Source of the DNA: Vibrio mimicus
GTDB taxonomy: Bacteria; Pseudomonadota; Gammaproteobacteria; Enterobacterales; Vibrionaceae
Length of the DNA stretch: 64,000 bases
Direction: 5' to 3'
Assembly (NCBI RefSeq): GCF_019048845.1
Contig: NZ_CP077426.1
Location: 1,969,501 to 2,033,500, forward strand
The notes beneath the pieces are model-generated. The model ran no database searches and had not been told where the DNA came from. It saw only the letters and a program-made list of their open reading frames with translations. How positions within the stretch are numbered: position 1 is the stretch's first letter; the number at the start of each line of letters is the position of its first letter. This document shows positions 8,593 through 17,135 of the stretch, in pieces. A program made the position numbers and the translations under genes.

Positions 8593-8742
8593 TTGAAAAA
8601 ACCAATCACTGGTTCTAAATCAAAGAATTCCAAAGTAAAAACTCTTAATGCAGATGAAAGTCCAGATAACATTCACAAGATAAGAAAAAAAATTGAAGAT
8701 ATTTTATTAGAACGAGAACAAAAGAAACTTTGGGATCTATAA
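8593..8742 (+). CDS. Small basic protein of unknown function (49 residues, TTG start)
   Basis: Encodes a highly charged 49-residue protein. It begins KKPITGSKSKNSK and ends KIRKKIEDILLEREQKKLWDL. The only plausible start is TTG at 8593, with AAGGAG eight bases upstream; the overlapping ATG frame stops after a few codons. The C-terminal helix pattern (R/K-R/K-I-E-D-x-L-x-E-R) resembles small proteins annotated as PA3496 or DUF3545 type in gamma-proteobacteria, but I am not certain. It is followed ten bases later by another small lysine-rich gene, and the two are probably co-transcribed. Confidence 0.6.
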   Translation: MKKPITGSKSKNSKVKTLNADESPDNIHKIRKKIEDILLEREQKKLWDL

Positions 8743-8752
8743 GGAATTAAAA

Positions 8753-8953
8753 ATGCGAAAACCCGTAAGAAAATCAAATAAAAAAACACAAAAAAACAAC
8801 TTTGAAGAGCAATTCTCTATTATGGTCACAGAATACCAAGCAGCGAAAGAAGCTCTAGACTCAATGGAACAAGGCACACCAGAGTATATGAACCAGAAAA
8901 AATTATGTGAAAAACTATTTTCCAATGCCGAACGGTATATCAATAGAAATTAA
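8753..8953 (+). CDS. Small charged protein of unknown function (66 residues)
   Basis: Begins MRKPVRKSNKKTQKNNFEEQ. The N-terminal 15 residues are strongly basic, and the rest (about 18-62) is predicted helical and amphipathic (YQAAKEALDSMEQGTPEYMNQKKLCEKLF). There is no signal peptide or membrane segment. AAGGA lies seven bases before the ATG. It starts ten bases after the preceding 49-residue gene, so an operon is likely. I do not recognise the family. A helix-turn-helix hairpin with a basic tail would suit nucleic acid or ribosome binding, which is only a guess. Confidence 0.65.
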   Translation: MRKPVRKSNKKTQKNNFEEQFSIMVTEYQAAKEALDSMEQGTPEYMNQKKLCEKLFSNAERYINRN

Positions 8954-9128
8954 CAGCCTGCAATCAATCACCTCTGCTTGTGTCAATTTTGCCCACAATA
9001 TCACTAATAATTAGTCATATTTTAATAAAAATTGATTTAAAGACATTGCAAGTAGATCAATATGAAACACATCCGTGCAACTTGTATTTTTAGCCTCTGA
9101 TGTGATCCATATTTATCTATTTAAAAAT

Positions 9129-9165
9129 ACGGCCAGAAATACGTCTTATGTCCAGACGGTGCCGT
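9129..9165 (-). terminator. Probable terminator of the nrfB-F operon
   Basis: On the minus strand ACGGCACCGTCT pairs imperfectly with AGACG...GGCCGT and is followed by a short T run, 20-50 bases after the nrfF stop codon. The stem has an internal bulge. Confidence 0.5.
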
Positions 9166-9183
9166 GTTTTGTCTGACTGGTAG

Positions 9184-9603
9184 CTATTTACGCCGCACCG
9201 TTCGGGCGGCGTAGATCAAAAATAGGCTCAGAATAACCACAGGGGTCAACCACAGCAGCCAAGTTTGGGCTTTAAATGGCGGTTGGTACAACACAAAATC
9301 ACCGAAGCGTTCAACCATGTAATCGACAATCTCTTGCTCGCTTTTCCCCTCTTTCACCATCACAAACACTTTAAAGCGCAAATCTTTGGCGATCGGTGAA
9401 TTTGATTCAATCAAATTCTGGTTTTGGCACTGTGGGCAACGTAATGATTTCGCCAACTCAGTTGCCATACGCTGCTGCTCAGTAGACTCAAACTCAAAAA
9501 ACTCGACGGCGTTGACGCTTTCTGAGCTTGAGAAAGGAACACTCGCCCAACTTTGCAGTGGCGATATAGTGAAAAAGACAAAAAAAACTAATCGGAGTAA
9601 CAA
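9184..9603 (-). CDS. nrfF: NrfF, CcmH-like subunit of the NrfA haem lyase
   Basis: Periplasm-facing, membrane-anchored protein of 139 residues that helps attach haem to the atypical CxxCK site of NrfA together with NrfE and NrfG. It has an N-terminal signal segment, the redox motif in LRCPQCQNQNLIESNSP (about residues 55-70), GDFVLYQPP and a C-terminal membrane helix followed by RTVRRK. Length and sequence match E. coli NrfF closely. The start is a TTG placed directly after the TAA of the thioredoxin gene, so translation is probably coupled. It is the last gene of the minus-strand nrf operon. Confidence 0.9.
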   Translation of the reverse strand: MLLRLVFFVFFTISPLQSWASVPFSSSESVNAVEFFEFESTEQQRMATELAKSLRCPQCQNQNLIESNSPIAKDLRFKVFVMVKEGKSEQEIVDYMVERFGDFVLYQPPFKAQTWLLWLTPVVILSLFLIYAARTVRRK

Positions 9604-10140
9604 TTAACGCTCCTGTTTAAAGTATGCCTGAAAATAGCGTTGCCATTTTTCTTGGGTCAATTGCCCTGAATATTTAAAAACAATCCCCCCTGCCGAGTTG
9701 ATCAAATACGTCTCCGGTGTGCCTATCACACCAAGATCTAACGCTACTGAACCTTGTGGATCTTGAGCCACTTTCACAAACGGGTTGCCGTGCTGCTGCA
9801 AATAGCGAGTCGCGGCTCGGGATTCATCCCGATAATTTAAGCCGTAAATGGGAACACCTTGCTGGGCTAAGGTGTTTAAAAATTCATGCTCACTCAAACA
9901 AATGCCACACCATGAAGCCCACACATTGAGAAGTTTGTAGTCCGAAATGAGAAAATCTTGCTGCGTTACGCGTAAGTTTGGGTCGAGTAAATCTGGGGCA
10001 TCAAATGCAGGTAACTGTTTGACCACACTCGCTTCTACCTTGTTGGTATTTTTATTTTCCAACCCCAAGCCAATCGCGGCAAGCACGCCACCAATCACTA
10101 AGGCCACACTAAGCAAGCGTATAACGTTGGCTTTCAACAC
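9604..10140 (-). CDS. DsbE/CcmG-type membrane-anchored thioredoxin of the nrf operon
   Basis: A 178-residue thiol:disulfide reductase with one N-terminal membrane anchor (about 7-27) and a periplasmic thioredoxin fold. The active site is WCGIC in VWASWCGICLSEH, and the cis-proline loop is GTPETYLI. CcmG family members keep apocytochrome cysteines reduced before haem attachment; here the partner is probably NrfA or NrfB. The GTG start overlaps the end of nrfE by 32 bases and the stop abuts nrfF, so it is embedded in the nrfEF haem lyase set. E. coli lacks a gene at this place; a similar gene (nrfX) occurs in Pasteurellaceae nrf operons. Confidence 0.85.
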   Translation of the reverse strand: MLKANVIRLLSVALVIGGVLAAIGLGLENKNTNKVEASVVKQLPAFDAPDLLDPNLRVTQQDFLISDYKLLNVWASWCGICLSEHEFLNTLAQQGVPIYGLNYRDESRAATRYLQQHGNPFVKVAQDPQGSVALDLGVIGTPETYLINSAGGIVFKYSGQLTQEKWQRYFQAYFKQER

Positions 10141-12043
10141 CTTGCACTCTCGTCTCTTGCCAGCGGTTCACTAACGCCAGCGCGCTGCCCAGTACAAACA
10201 TCAGTGCCGCTAACCATATCCAAGCCATATAGGCTTTGAACTGTAACTTTACGGCATAGCTCTTTACGGAATGACTCTGCTCGCCAAACTTACTGCCGAG
10301 CGTGACGTACAAATCCCCATTCCACAGTCCATGCAAAGCAGGTTCGCTCATGTTCATCACTCGTACCGGATAATGGCGGCGTTCAGGCTCCATGATAAAA
10401 GAACTCGCGCCCTCTTTTTGCCATGTAAATCGTGCTTTCTCTAGCGTGTAGTTCGGCCCTATCGCCCAGTTCATGTCCTGATAAGTCACCTGCCACTGCA
10501 TAAATGTCAGTGTGTCTCCCGGTGCCATTTTTTTCGCGATTTCCTGAGAGTGTTCAGCATTCATCGCCGCGCCCACGGCCAGCAATGCCAAACCCAAATG
10601 TGCCATAGCCATAGGGATCGCGCGCGTTCTTTTCTCCAATAAACAGAGCAAGTGTGTACTGGCAACCCAACATCCCAAAATCCAGAATAGTTGCACCCAC
10701 AACACAGGGTTATCGACTTGCAGGCGATACAGCGTGGTTCCCAGCAGTGTAGAAAGAAGCGCTAGCCCTAGCACGGTTTGTCGTCGGTTCTTGCGTTTGA
10801 CTAGCGGAACTGTGCCTAATGCCAACATGCCCAAGAGGACAAAAGGCAAAATCATGGCGTTGAAATACGGCGCACCGACTGAAATGTTGCCAAACCCGAA
10901 CAAGGTGTACAGCATGGGGTAAAAAGTACCCATGCCCACGGTAAATGCGGCGATGGCCAATAACCCTGTCGCGATCAACATTAAAAATGGCGCACTCCAC
11001 CAGTGAGTAAGAGGCGCTGAGCGAATCTCGTCTAAACGCAGGACAAAACTACCCAAGCCCACAAGCAGCACCAAAGCAAGAATGCCAAGCAACGCAATAC
11101 CTTTATCGGGGTCAACCGCAAACGCATGTACGGAAGTCAGTACACCAGAGCGCACAATAAACGTGCCTATGATGCTTAAACTGAACGTCATCAGTGCCAG
11201 CACATAACACCAACGCTGCAATACACCGTGGTATCGGTTAGCCAATAAAGTGTGACACAGCGCCGTTCCGGTCAGCCAAGGCAGTAAAGAGGCGTTTTCA
11301 ACGGGATCCCAGAACCACCAACCGCCCCAGCCTAGTTCGTAATACGCCCACCATGAACCTAGCCCGATGCCTAAAGTTAAAAACAGCCACGCGCCCATTG
11401 CCCACGGCTGGCACCATTCCACCCACTGGCTAGGGATCTCTTTTTCCAATAACGCGGCCAGAGCAAACGCCAACACTGTGGAGTAACCTACATAGCCGAG
11501 ATACAGCAAAGGAGGATGGAAAATCAGCGCGACATCTTGCAGCATCGGGTTTAAATCTCTCCCCTCGCTCGGCAAGACCGTGTTTAATTCAAAGGGGTTG
11601 GAAGTAAACAAGGTAAACCACGCGAACATGGCAACCAGCGCATTCATCAAGGTCAGCACTTTGAATTGATAAAATTGCGGGTAACAACGCTGATAGGAGA
11701 TCACGGCAGACCATCCTGCCAGTGTCATTACCCAAAACAGCATCGATCCTTCATGCCCGCCCCACACCGCCGCCACTTTGTAAAACACGGGCAGAGCAGA
11801 ATTGGAGTGGGATGAAACATAATGCAGCGCAAAATTGTCACTGATGAACGCATACGCCAACAACACCAAGGCCGACCAAGCGCAAAGGAACACCAGTCGG
11901 CAGGTTTTGATGAGTAGTGTTTGCTGTGACTCAAAACTCAATGGATGTGAGGAAAGAGAGCGAAAGCGACTTAGCCCCCAAAGGCTCATCGCCGTGCTTA
12001 ACACGGCGACCAGAATGAGTAAAAACAACCCTAAGTCACTCAT
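10109..12043 (-). CDS. nrfE: NrfE, CcmF-like haem lyase for NrfA
   Basis: Polytopic inner-membrane protein of 644 residues, CcmF/CycK family. It holds the tryptophan-rich WWD motif (YYELGWGGWWFWDPVENAS, about residues 220-245) and many membrane helices, with a large periplasmic loop near the C-terminus. It ligates haem to the CxxCK motif of NrfA. The ATG at 12043 follows nrfD after 18 bases. Length agrees with CcmF-type proteins (E. coli NrfE is shorter, about 550). Confidence 0.9.
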   Translation of the reverse strand: MSDLGLFLLILVAVLSTAMSLWGLSRFRSLSSHPLSFESQQTLLIKTCRLVFLCAWSALVLLAYAFISDNFALHYVSSHSNSALPVFYKVAAVWGGHEGSMLFWVMTLAGWSAVISYQRCYPQFYQFKVLTLMNALVAMFAWFTLFTSNPFELNTVLPSEGRDLNPMLQDVALIFHPPLLYLGYVGYSTVLAFALAALLEKEIPSQWVEWCQPWAMGAWLFLTLGIGLGSWWAYYELGWGGWWFWDPVENASLLPWLTGTALCHTLLANRYHGVLQRWCYVLALMTFSLSIIGTFIVRSGVLTSVHAFAVDPDKGIALLGILALVLLVGLGSFVLRLDEIRSAPLTHWWSAPFLMLIATGLLAIAAFTVGMGTFYPMLYTLFGFGNISVGAPYFNAMILPFVLLGMLALGTVPLVKRKNRRQTVLGLALLSTLLGTTLYRLQVDNPVLWVQLFWILGCWVASTHLLCLLEKRTRAIPMAMAHLGLALLAVGAAMNAEHSQEIAKKMAPGDTLTFMQWQVTYQDMNWAIGPNYTLEKARFTWQKEGASSFIMEPERRHYPVRVMNMSEPALHGLWNGDLYVTLGSKFGEQSHSVKSYAVKLQFKAYMAWIWLAALMFVLGSALALVNRWQETRVQGVESQRYTLA

Positions 12044-12061
12044 TAGCTTTTCCTATCACAC

Positions 12062-13018
12062 TCAAATGACGGTCATCTGTCCGGCGTACAACACAAAGGT
12101 ACGCAACATTAACACCCCAAGTAAACTAAGCGAGGTGACAAACAGTACAAAGCCGAGCGAATGTTTGATGGATTTCGGAGATAGCGCATTCAGCACCAAA
12201 GGCAGCCCCATACCAAGTGCAATCACACCGTACCAAAACCAGTTAGCCCAGAAGCCGCCTGAAATGGCATTCCACGCGGAAGCCTGTGCTTGACCACCAC
12301 TGAAAATCAGCCCAGTAAAGAAGGTCACCAACACAAACAACTCAAACAGTACTGTCGGGCGCTCAAATCTGTGCAGCCAGGCAATGCTTGGGCTGTTCAT
12401 CGGCTCTTTAAAGATCCACACCCCAACCATCAAACAGGCCGCAAAACCAGATGAAAGACTGGAGAATAAGAACAGGATTGGCAACACCGGATTATTCAGC
12501 ATCGGATAAGTTTTTAATGCCGAAAGTAGGAAGCCCGTATAAGCCGCAAGAGTAATGGCTAAAATGGCGAGGAAAATTTCAATCCCATTTTCAAATTGCT
12601 TGGCTTTCAGCAGCAAACCATCCACAAAGGTGAATTTGCCATTCAAGAGCCGCATGATCACGGGTCTGAAAATAATCCCGATCCAAACGAACAGCACCGC
12701 CATATACACTTGGAACAAAATCACCCCCATCGACATCACTGAGGTGGGGTTGTAATAAATCATGATTTTCCAAAACTCGAGTGGCTTAGTGAGGTGAAAA
12801 ATCAAAATCGTCAGGCCCGCAATAATTCCGAACGGCGCCAGCCAAGCGGTCGCTTTAATAATCCCATTTTCTGCGGCATCACCTTGTATTACGTTGCGTT
12901 TCAAATAGAGCGAGATCATGACTGCACCAGCGGACATACCTGCCAAAAATAAATAAATGGCAATAATCCAATCCCACACTAAAGAATCAAAATGAAAAGC
13001 GGTTTGTAAAGTGCTCAT
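12062..13018 (-). CDS. nrfD: NrfD, membrane quinol dehydrogenase subunit
   Basis: Integral membrane protein of 318 residues, NrfD/PsrC family, with eight or nine hydrophobic segments. It oxidises menaquinol and passes electrons through NrfC and NrfB to the nitrite reductase NrfA. The N-terminus (DWIIAIYLFLAGMSAGAVMISLYLKR) is typical of the family. GGAGG lies six bases upstream of the start, and the gene begins one base after the stop of nrfC. Confidence 0.9.
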   Translation of the reverse strand: MSTLQTAFHFDSLVWDWIIAIYLFLAGMSAGAVMISLYLKRNVIQGDAAENGIIKATAWLAPFGIIAGLTILIFHLTKPLEFWKIMIYYNPTSVMSMGVILFQVYMAVLFVWIGIIFRPVIMRLLNGKFTFVDGLLLKAKQFENGIEIFLAILAITLAAYTGFLLSALKTYPMLNNPVLPILFLFSSLSSGFAACLMVGVWIFKEPMNSPSIAWLHRFERPTVLFELFVLVTFFTGLIFSGGQAQASAWNAISGGFWANWFWYGVIALGMGLPLVLNALSPKSIKHSLGFVLFVTSLSLLGVLMLRTFVLYAGQMTVI

Positions 13019-13019
13019 A

Positions 13020-13706
13020 TTACACCTCCCCTTTCTGATGCGGGATCTTATACAGTTTAGGGCTGGTACCCAGCTGCACTTTATCTCGGTAGACCGTGCG
13101 GGTCGCCAGCAGTTGATTGACTGTACTGGTCGGATCGTTTAAATCGCCAAATGTCAGCGCCTTAGTGGGGCAAGATTCCACACACGCAGGCTGTTTGCCT
13201 TGCGCCAAATTGGTATCTCGGCAGAAATTACACTTATCCGCTGAATGAGTGACCGGATGGAAAAAGCGCACTTGATAAGGGCAAGCAGCAATGCAATAAC
13301 CACAGCCCACACAGCGCTCCTTATGCACATCGACAATGCCTGTCGCTTCATCTTTGTAAGCGGCCCCTGTAGGACAGACATACACACAAGGCGGATTCTC
13401 ACAATGTTGGCAAGATTTGCGAGTAAAACGGTAGTCCACATTCGGAAACTCACCTTGCGGAGCACTGCGAATAATCTCCAAACGGGAGACTCCCTCAGGC
13501 ACTTTGTTCACTTCACGACACGCTTCGGTACACGCGGTACAGCCAATACAAGCGGTTTCATCATGCACCATGGCGTAACGTATATTGTCCTCTTCCTGCA
13601 CGGCTGCAAGCACATAGCGACTATTGATCACTGCCGTACCCGCAATGCCTGTGGTCATGATTAAAGCTCCGGAACCCGCGAGAAAATGACGTCTTGAACA
13701 GCTCAT
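13020..13706 (-). CDS. nrfC: NrfC, four-cluster ferredoxin subunit
   Basis: Periplasmic 4Fe-4S protein of 228 residues that links NrfD to NrfB. Tat signal SRRHFLAG at residues 4-11. The cysteine sets CIGCTACTEAC, CQHCENPPCVYVC, CVGCGYCIAAC and CNFC...CVESC bind four clusters. The start at MSCSRRHF has AGGAG seven bases upstream; an upstream in-frame ATG overlapping nrfB was rejected because it would bury the Tat signal. Its start codon lies one base after the nrfB stop. Confidence 0.92.
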   Translation of the reverse strand: MSCSRRHFLAGSGALIMTTGIAGTAVINSRYVLAAVQEEDNIRYAMVHDETACIGCTACTEACREVNKVPEGVSRLEIIRSAPQGEFPNVDYRFTRKSCQHCENPPCVYVCPTGAAYKDEATGIVDVHKERCVGCGYCIAACPYQVRFFHPVTHSADKCNFCRDTNLAQGKQPACVESCPTKALTFGDLNDPTSTVNQLLATRTVYRDKVQLGTSPKLYKIPHQKGEV

Positions 13707-13707
13707 G

Positions 13708-14295
13708 TTATTTCTCCTCTTCCTTCGCTTTGAAATCGGAATGGCAATCGACACACAGCTTTATCTTCTGCTTGTGATCAAAGCTCAGCACTTTGGCATC
13801 CATGGCATGAACGGTGTGGCAGTTAGAACAGGTGAGGTTTTTCGCGTGAACATCGTGCGTCCAACTTTTCTCACGGAGTGTGTCCGGTTGATGGCAGTCC
13901 ATACAAACCTTGTTGGCTTGCAAGATCTGCTCTGGATCCAGATAAACCTTTTCGTTGCCCGGTTGCGATTGCGCACTGAAATATTTGGTCACGTCCTCAG
14001 CGCCATTACGGTGTTCAGGGCCAATATTGCTGTGGCAATTGGTACAGTTCAGCTCACGCCCTTCTTGTTGCAGCGCTTGCTCACTGTGCGATTCAAGCAG
14101 TGTATTTTTGGCATCCTTATGGCACTGAACACATTTGTAATCAGCATCACGGATGAAAGTGACTTCATGGCGTTGTGGAGATGCCTCCGATTTTTTATCA
14201 GAAGATTCCGCGACGGCATAAATAGAATATCCATAGAGACAAAATGCAAGAAGGGACTTCAGCATTATGGCTATGGCAAATTGAACTTTGCCCAT
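13708..14295 (-). CDS. nrfB: NrfB, pentahaem c-type cytochrome
   Basis: Periplasmic electron carrier of 195 residues, the direct donor to NrfA. It has five CxxCH motifs at 55-59, 84-88, 131-135, 156-160 and 181-185, and an N-terminal export signal ending near AVAES. The start at 14295 has AAGGA and AGGA upstream; a second ATG ten codons in lacks a ribosome site. It is the first gene of the minus-strand nrf operon and diverges from nrfA across a 441-base control region. Confidence 0.92.
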   Translation of the reverse strand: MGKVQFAIAIMLKSLLAFCLYGYSIYAVAESSDKKSEASPQRHEVTFIRDADYKCVQCHKDAKNTLLESHSEQALQQEGRELNCTNCHSNIGPEHRNGAEDVTKYFSAQSQPGNEKVYLDPEQILQANKVCMDCHQPDTLREKSWTHDVHAKNLTCSNCHTVHAMDAKVLSFDHKQKIKLCVDCHSDFKAKEEEK

Positions 14296-14544
14296 ATTAT
14301 CCTGTCCTTATTTCTGATAAGGATTGTTATCAAAATCAGAAAAATAATTACTCTTGGTTTCGATTATTCACCAAATGCAATCAATTCTTATTTTGGATAA
14401 GCCACAACGCTATATAAATAGAATATCCCCCCTTCTCCTTTATGGGTATTTCACAAGCAAGAATTAGTGAGATACATCACCTAAATCATTGGAAACTATT
14501 TAATTTCAAGCATTAGCCTCTTCTCTATTTATTTGGAGATTTCA

Positions 14545-14560
14545 TACCACTTTAGGGTTA
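14545..14560 (+). promoter_or_regulatory. NarP/NarL-type 7-2-7 site upstream of nrfA
   Basis: TACCACT-TT-AGGGTTA matches the inverted heptamer pair TACC-N2-T / A-N2-GGTA at all but one fixed position. Its centre is 51 bases upstream of the FNR-like site. Known NarP/NarL control of nrf operons by nitrate and nitrite supports the assignment. Confidence 0.55.
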
Positions 14561-14596
14561 TATGGATTTTTTTTGAAGCTTGGTCACTGTGGTAAA

Positions 14597-14610
14597 TTGA
14601 TCCAAAACAA
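14597..14610 (+). promoter_or_regulatory. FNR-like site in the nrfA promoter
   Basis: TTGAT-CCAA-AACAA matches nine of ten fixed bases of the FNR consensus (TTGAT-N4-ATCAA). If centred at -41.5, as at class II promoters, transcription would start near 14645, with TAATTT at 14627-14632 close to the -10 region. Confidence 0.6.
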
Positions 14611-14736
14611 TGATTATTAATATGCCTAATTTTGTTTTTAAAAATATAAACAATAATGGCTTGTGCATTCTTCTTTCTTAATTTGGATATTCAGCCCCAC
14701 AACGCAGAAACCAACACGGAATATGGAGAAGCCATT

Positions 14737-16164
14737 GTGAAAAAGCACTGGATAAAACAATCAGCAGCATTGTTACTCATGAGCGCAACTTCCTTGGGAG
14801 TAGCGAGTTTTGGCGTGTCTGCAGAAACAGAAAACAAACTTGCAGATCCGCGTAACGAGACTTATCAGGCACAACACCCTGATCAATACAAAACATGGAA
14901 AGAGACGTCAGAAAGTAAAATTATTGAAGATGCTCTGGCCGAAGATCCCAACATGGTTGTGTTATGGGCGGGCTACGGCTTTGCCAAAGACTACAACAAG
15001 GCTCGTGGGCACTTTTACGCATTAGATGATGTTCGCCAAACCTTGCGTACTGGCGGCCCAACCGATGCTAATTCAGGCCCAATGCCAATGGCCTGTTGGA
15101 GCTGTAAATCACCGGATGTGGCAAGAGTGATCGAAGAACGCGGTGAAGACGGCTATTTCGAAGGTAAATGGGCGCGTTTGGGTGAAGAAATTTCTAACCC
15201 GATTGGTTGTGCGGACTGCCATGACACGCGCAGTGAAGCGTTCAAAAATGGTGAACCGGCACTGAAAATCACCCGTCCTTATGTCGAGCGTGCTTATCAG
15301 GCGATTGGCAAGCCCTTTGATCAAATGTCACGCCTCGATCAACAAGCGGGGGTGTGTGGTCAGTGCCACGTGGAATACTATTTCGCAGGCCCCACCAAGG
15401 CTGTGAAATTCCCTTGGGATATGGGTACCGATGTGGATTCTATGGAGCGTTATTACGATGCGCTGAATTTCAGCGACTGGACGCACCAACTCTCCAAAGC
15501 CCCTATGATTAAGGCGCAGCACCCTGAGTATGAAACGTGGCGTGCTGGTATTCATGGCAAAAATAATGTGGTGTGTGCGGATTGCCACATGCCTAAGGTG
15601 AAAAACGAAGCTGGAACAGTGTATACCGACCATAAAATCGGTAACCCATTTGATCGCTTTGAAAATACCTGTGCCAATTGCCATACCCAAAGCAAAGATG
15701 AGTTGAAAAACATTGTCGCAACTCGTAAAGCGCAAGTGCTGAAAATGAAGCTGACGGCTGAAAAACAGATCGTTGCAGCACACTTTGAAGCAGCAGCTGC
15801 ATGGAAAGCCGGTGCAACGGAACAAGAAATGCAATCGATCTTGCAAGATATCCGTCATGCGCAATGGCGTTGGGATTACTCCATCGCTTCACATGGTGTG
15901 CACATGCATGCGCCTGAAGTCGCTTTAGAAGTGTTGGGAACCGCGGTGGATCGCGCTGCGGATGCGCGTACTAAACTGGCGCGTCTATTAGCGACTAAAG
16001 GCATCACGGATCCAATTAAGCAACCGGATATCTCAAGCAAAGAGAAAGCCCAAGCTGCGTTAGGCATGGATATGGAGAAGATGAAAGCCGAGAAACAGCA
16101 CTTCCTCGATACTGTCGTACCTGAATGGGATAAGAAAGCAGAGCAACGCGAAACGAACTATTAG
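14737..16164 (+). CDS. nrfA: Cytochrome c552 nitrite reductase NrfA
   Basis: Periplasmic pentahaem enzyme that reduces nitrite to ammonium with six electrons during anaerobic respiration. It is 475 residues long with a signal peptide ([21 protein letters not shown]). The catalytic haem site is CWSCK at 120-124, with its distal lysine ligand, and four CxxCH sites lie at 158, 207, 280 and 312. The start is GTG at 14737 with GGAG eight bases upstream; starting at the ATG at 14656 would put 27 unrelated residues before the signal peptide. It is divergent from nrfBCDE-F, unlike the single nrfABCDEFG operon of E. coli. E. coli NrfA has 478 residues. Confidence 0.95.
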   Translation: MKKHWIKQSAALLLMSATSLGVASFGVSAETENKLADPRNETYQAQHPDQYKTWKETSESKIIEDALAEDPNMVVLWAGYGFAKDYNKARGHFYALDDVRQTLRTGGPTDANSGPMPMACWSCKSPDVARVIEERGEDGYFEGKWARLGEEISNPIGCADCHDTRSEAFKNGEPALKITRPYVERAYQAIGKPFDQMSRLDQQAGVCGQCHVEYYFAGPTKAVKFPWDMGTDVDSMERYYDALNFSDWTHQLSKAPMIKAQHPEYETWRAGIHGKNNVVCADCHMPKVKNEAGTVYTDHKIGNPFDRFENTCANCHTQSKDELKNIVATRKAQVLKMKLTAEKQIVAAHFEAAAAWKAGATEQEMQSILQDIRHAQWRWDYSIASHGVHMHAPEVALEVLGTAVDRAADARTKLARLLATKGITDPIKQPDISSKEKAQAALGMDMEKMKAEKQHFLDTVVPEWDKKAEQRETNY

Positions 16165-16241
16165 ACGAAAAGTCAGTAGACGCTAGAAGTCAGCGTTTAA
16201 GCCTCGATTCTGCACTCTCGTGACATGGAATGCCCTCAACG

Positions 16242-16268
16242 AAAAGCCAACCTAAGTTGGCTTTTCTT
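16242..16268. terminator. Bidirectional terminator between nrfA and the nrfG-like gene
   Basis: Perfect 10-base stem AAAAGCCAAC / GTTGGCTTTT around CTAA with T-rich tail on the plus side. It serves nrfA and perhaps the convergent nrfG-like gene. Confidence 0.85.
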
Positions 16269-16337
16269 CTATTTAAACAAGATAAGTTCAAACAAAATAA
16301 CAGCTTCAAGCCGAAGGTGATAAGTGTTGGTGGCGAT

Positions 16338-16961
16338 TTAGCTGGCTTTGACCACTCGTGATTTTGCCAGCTCCAACTGTTGAATGATTTGGGCTCTATC
16401 GAGAGCGAGATCGGGAGAGTCCAATAAATGCAGCCAAATTTCCACTGCCTGCTGATAACGAAAGCTGATCATGTGGTCTTGAGCAATCAGTGTTAGTGCC
16501 GTTTCATTAAATGGTTCAATTTCTAAAGCCGTATTCAAAAGCTGAGTTACTTCATCATTCATGTTTTGCTTATGTTGATAGTAAAGCGCTGTCGCTTTCG
16601 CGGCATATTGGTTAGCGGTCGGAAACTCGGTCAATCGAATCGCGTAATCAAAACATTGTGTTGCAGCGGGAAAATCACTCTCCAATAAATACCCTTGCCC
16701 TAAAGAGAACCATACATCGGCTTGATTGGGATCTTTACGTAACGCTTCCTGCAAATCACTCATTGTCTGAGTCAGTGATTTTGTTTCGGCCTTAACTTGG
16801 ACTTTAGGTTCTGGCTGCTGCATCCATAAAAAAAGACCCACGCTAACCATAGTCACAATACCAAGAAACCCAATCGCGGCTCGGCGCGGGGTTCGAATCA
16901 ATAGATAAATCGCCATTGCCACTACCACCGCGACACCCAGTATCAGCGTCATCCCATCCAT
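16338..16961 (-). CDS. nrfG: TPR protein, NrfG/CcmI-like haem lyase component
   Basis: A 207-residue protein with two N-terminal membrane segments (about 4-20 and 30-47), then a periplasmic helical region with TPR repeats (ADVWFSLGQGYLLESDFPAATQCFDYAIRLT and following). NrfG/CcmI proteins present the apocytochrome C-terminus to the NrfEF lyase. Location next to nrfA favours NrfG rather than the general Ccm system. It is convergent with nrfA and outside the nrfBCDEF operon. GGAG lies five bases before the ATG. The gene name is inferred from context more than from sequence. Confidence 0.7.
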   Translation of the reverse strand: MDGMTLILGVAVVVAMAIYLLIRTPRRAAIGFLGIVTMVSVGLFLWMQQPEPKVQVKAETKSLTQTMSDLQEALRKDPNQADVWFSLGQGYLLESDFPAATQCFDYAIRLTEFPTANQYAAKATALYYQHKQNMNDEVTQLLNTALEIEPFNETALTLIAQDHMISFRYQQAVEIWLHLLDSPDLALDRAQIIQQLELAKSRVVKAS

Positions 16962-17049
16962 ATTGACTCCTTAACCATTTGCCCAGCCAGTATAACTAAG
17001 TGTTTGTGAGAAAACTGAGTAGAGCTTATAGGCTGTAAGCGGGATCAAA

Positions 17050-17116
17050 AAAGCCGGACGATTGTCCGGCTTTGATTAGGCACTTTATGAATTTCCCTAC
17101 CTAATTGTGATTAGGT
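17050..17116 (-). terminator. gyrA terminator region, two tandem hairpins
   Basis: A hairpin ACCTAAT-TGTG-ATTAGGT (17099-17116) lies just after the gyrA stop. It is followed by a strong terminator AAAGCCGGAC-GATT-GTCCGGCTTT (17050-17073) with a T run on the minus strand. Confidence 0.85.
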
Positions 17117-17135
17117 GGGGATATGACAGAGCAGA

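Larger units (their letters stand above)
14296..14736. other. Divergent control region between nrfB and nrfA
   Basis: 441 AT-rich bases. The nrfA-proximal side carries the NarP-type and FNR-like sites listed separately. On the nrfB side I see AT-rich sequence with several TTG/CAA half-site fragments but no convincing full FNR box. The upstream in-frame ATG at 14656 probably lies in the nrfA leader and is not the start. Confidence 0.6.
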
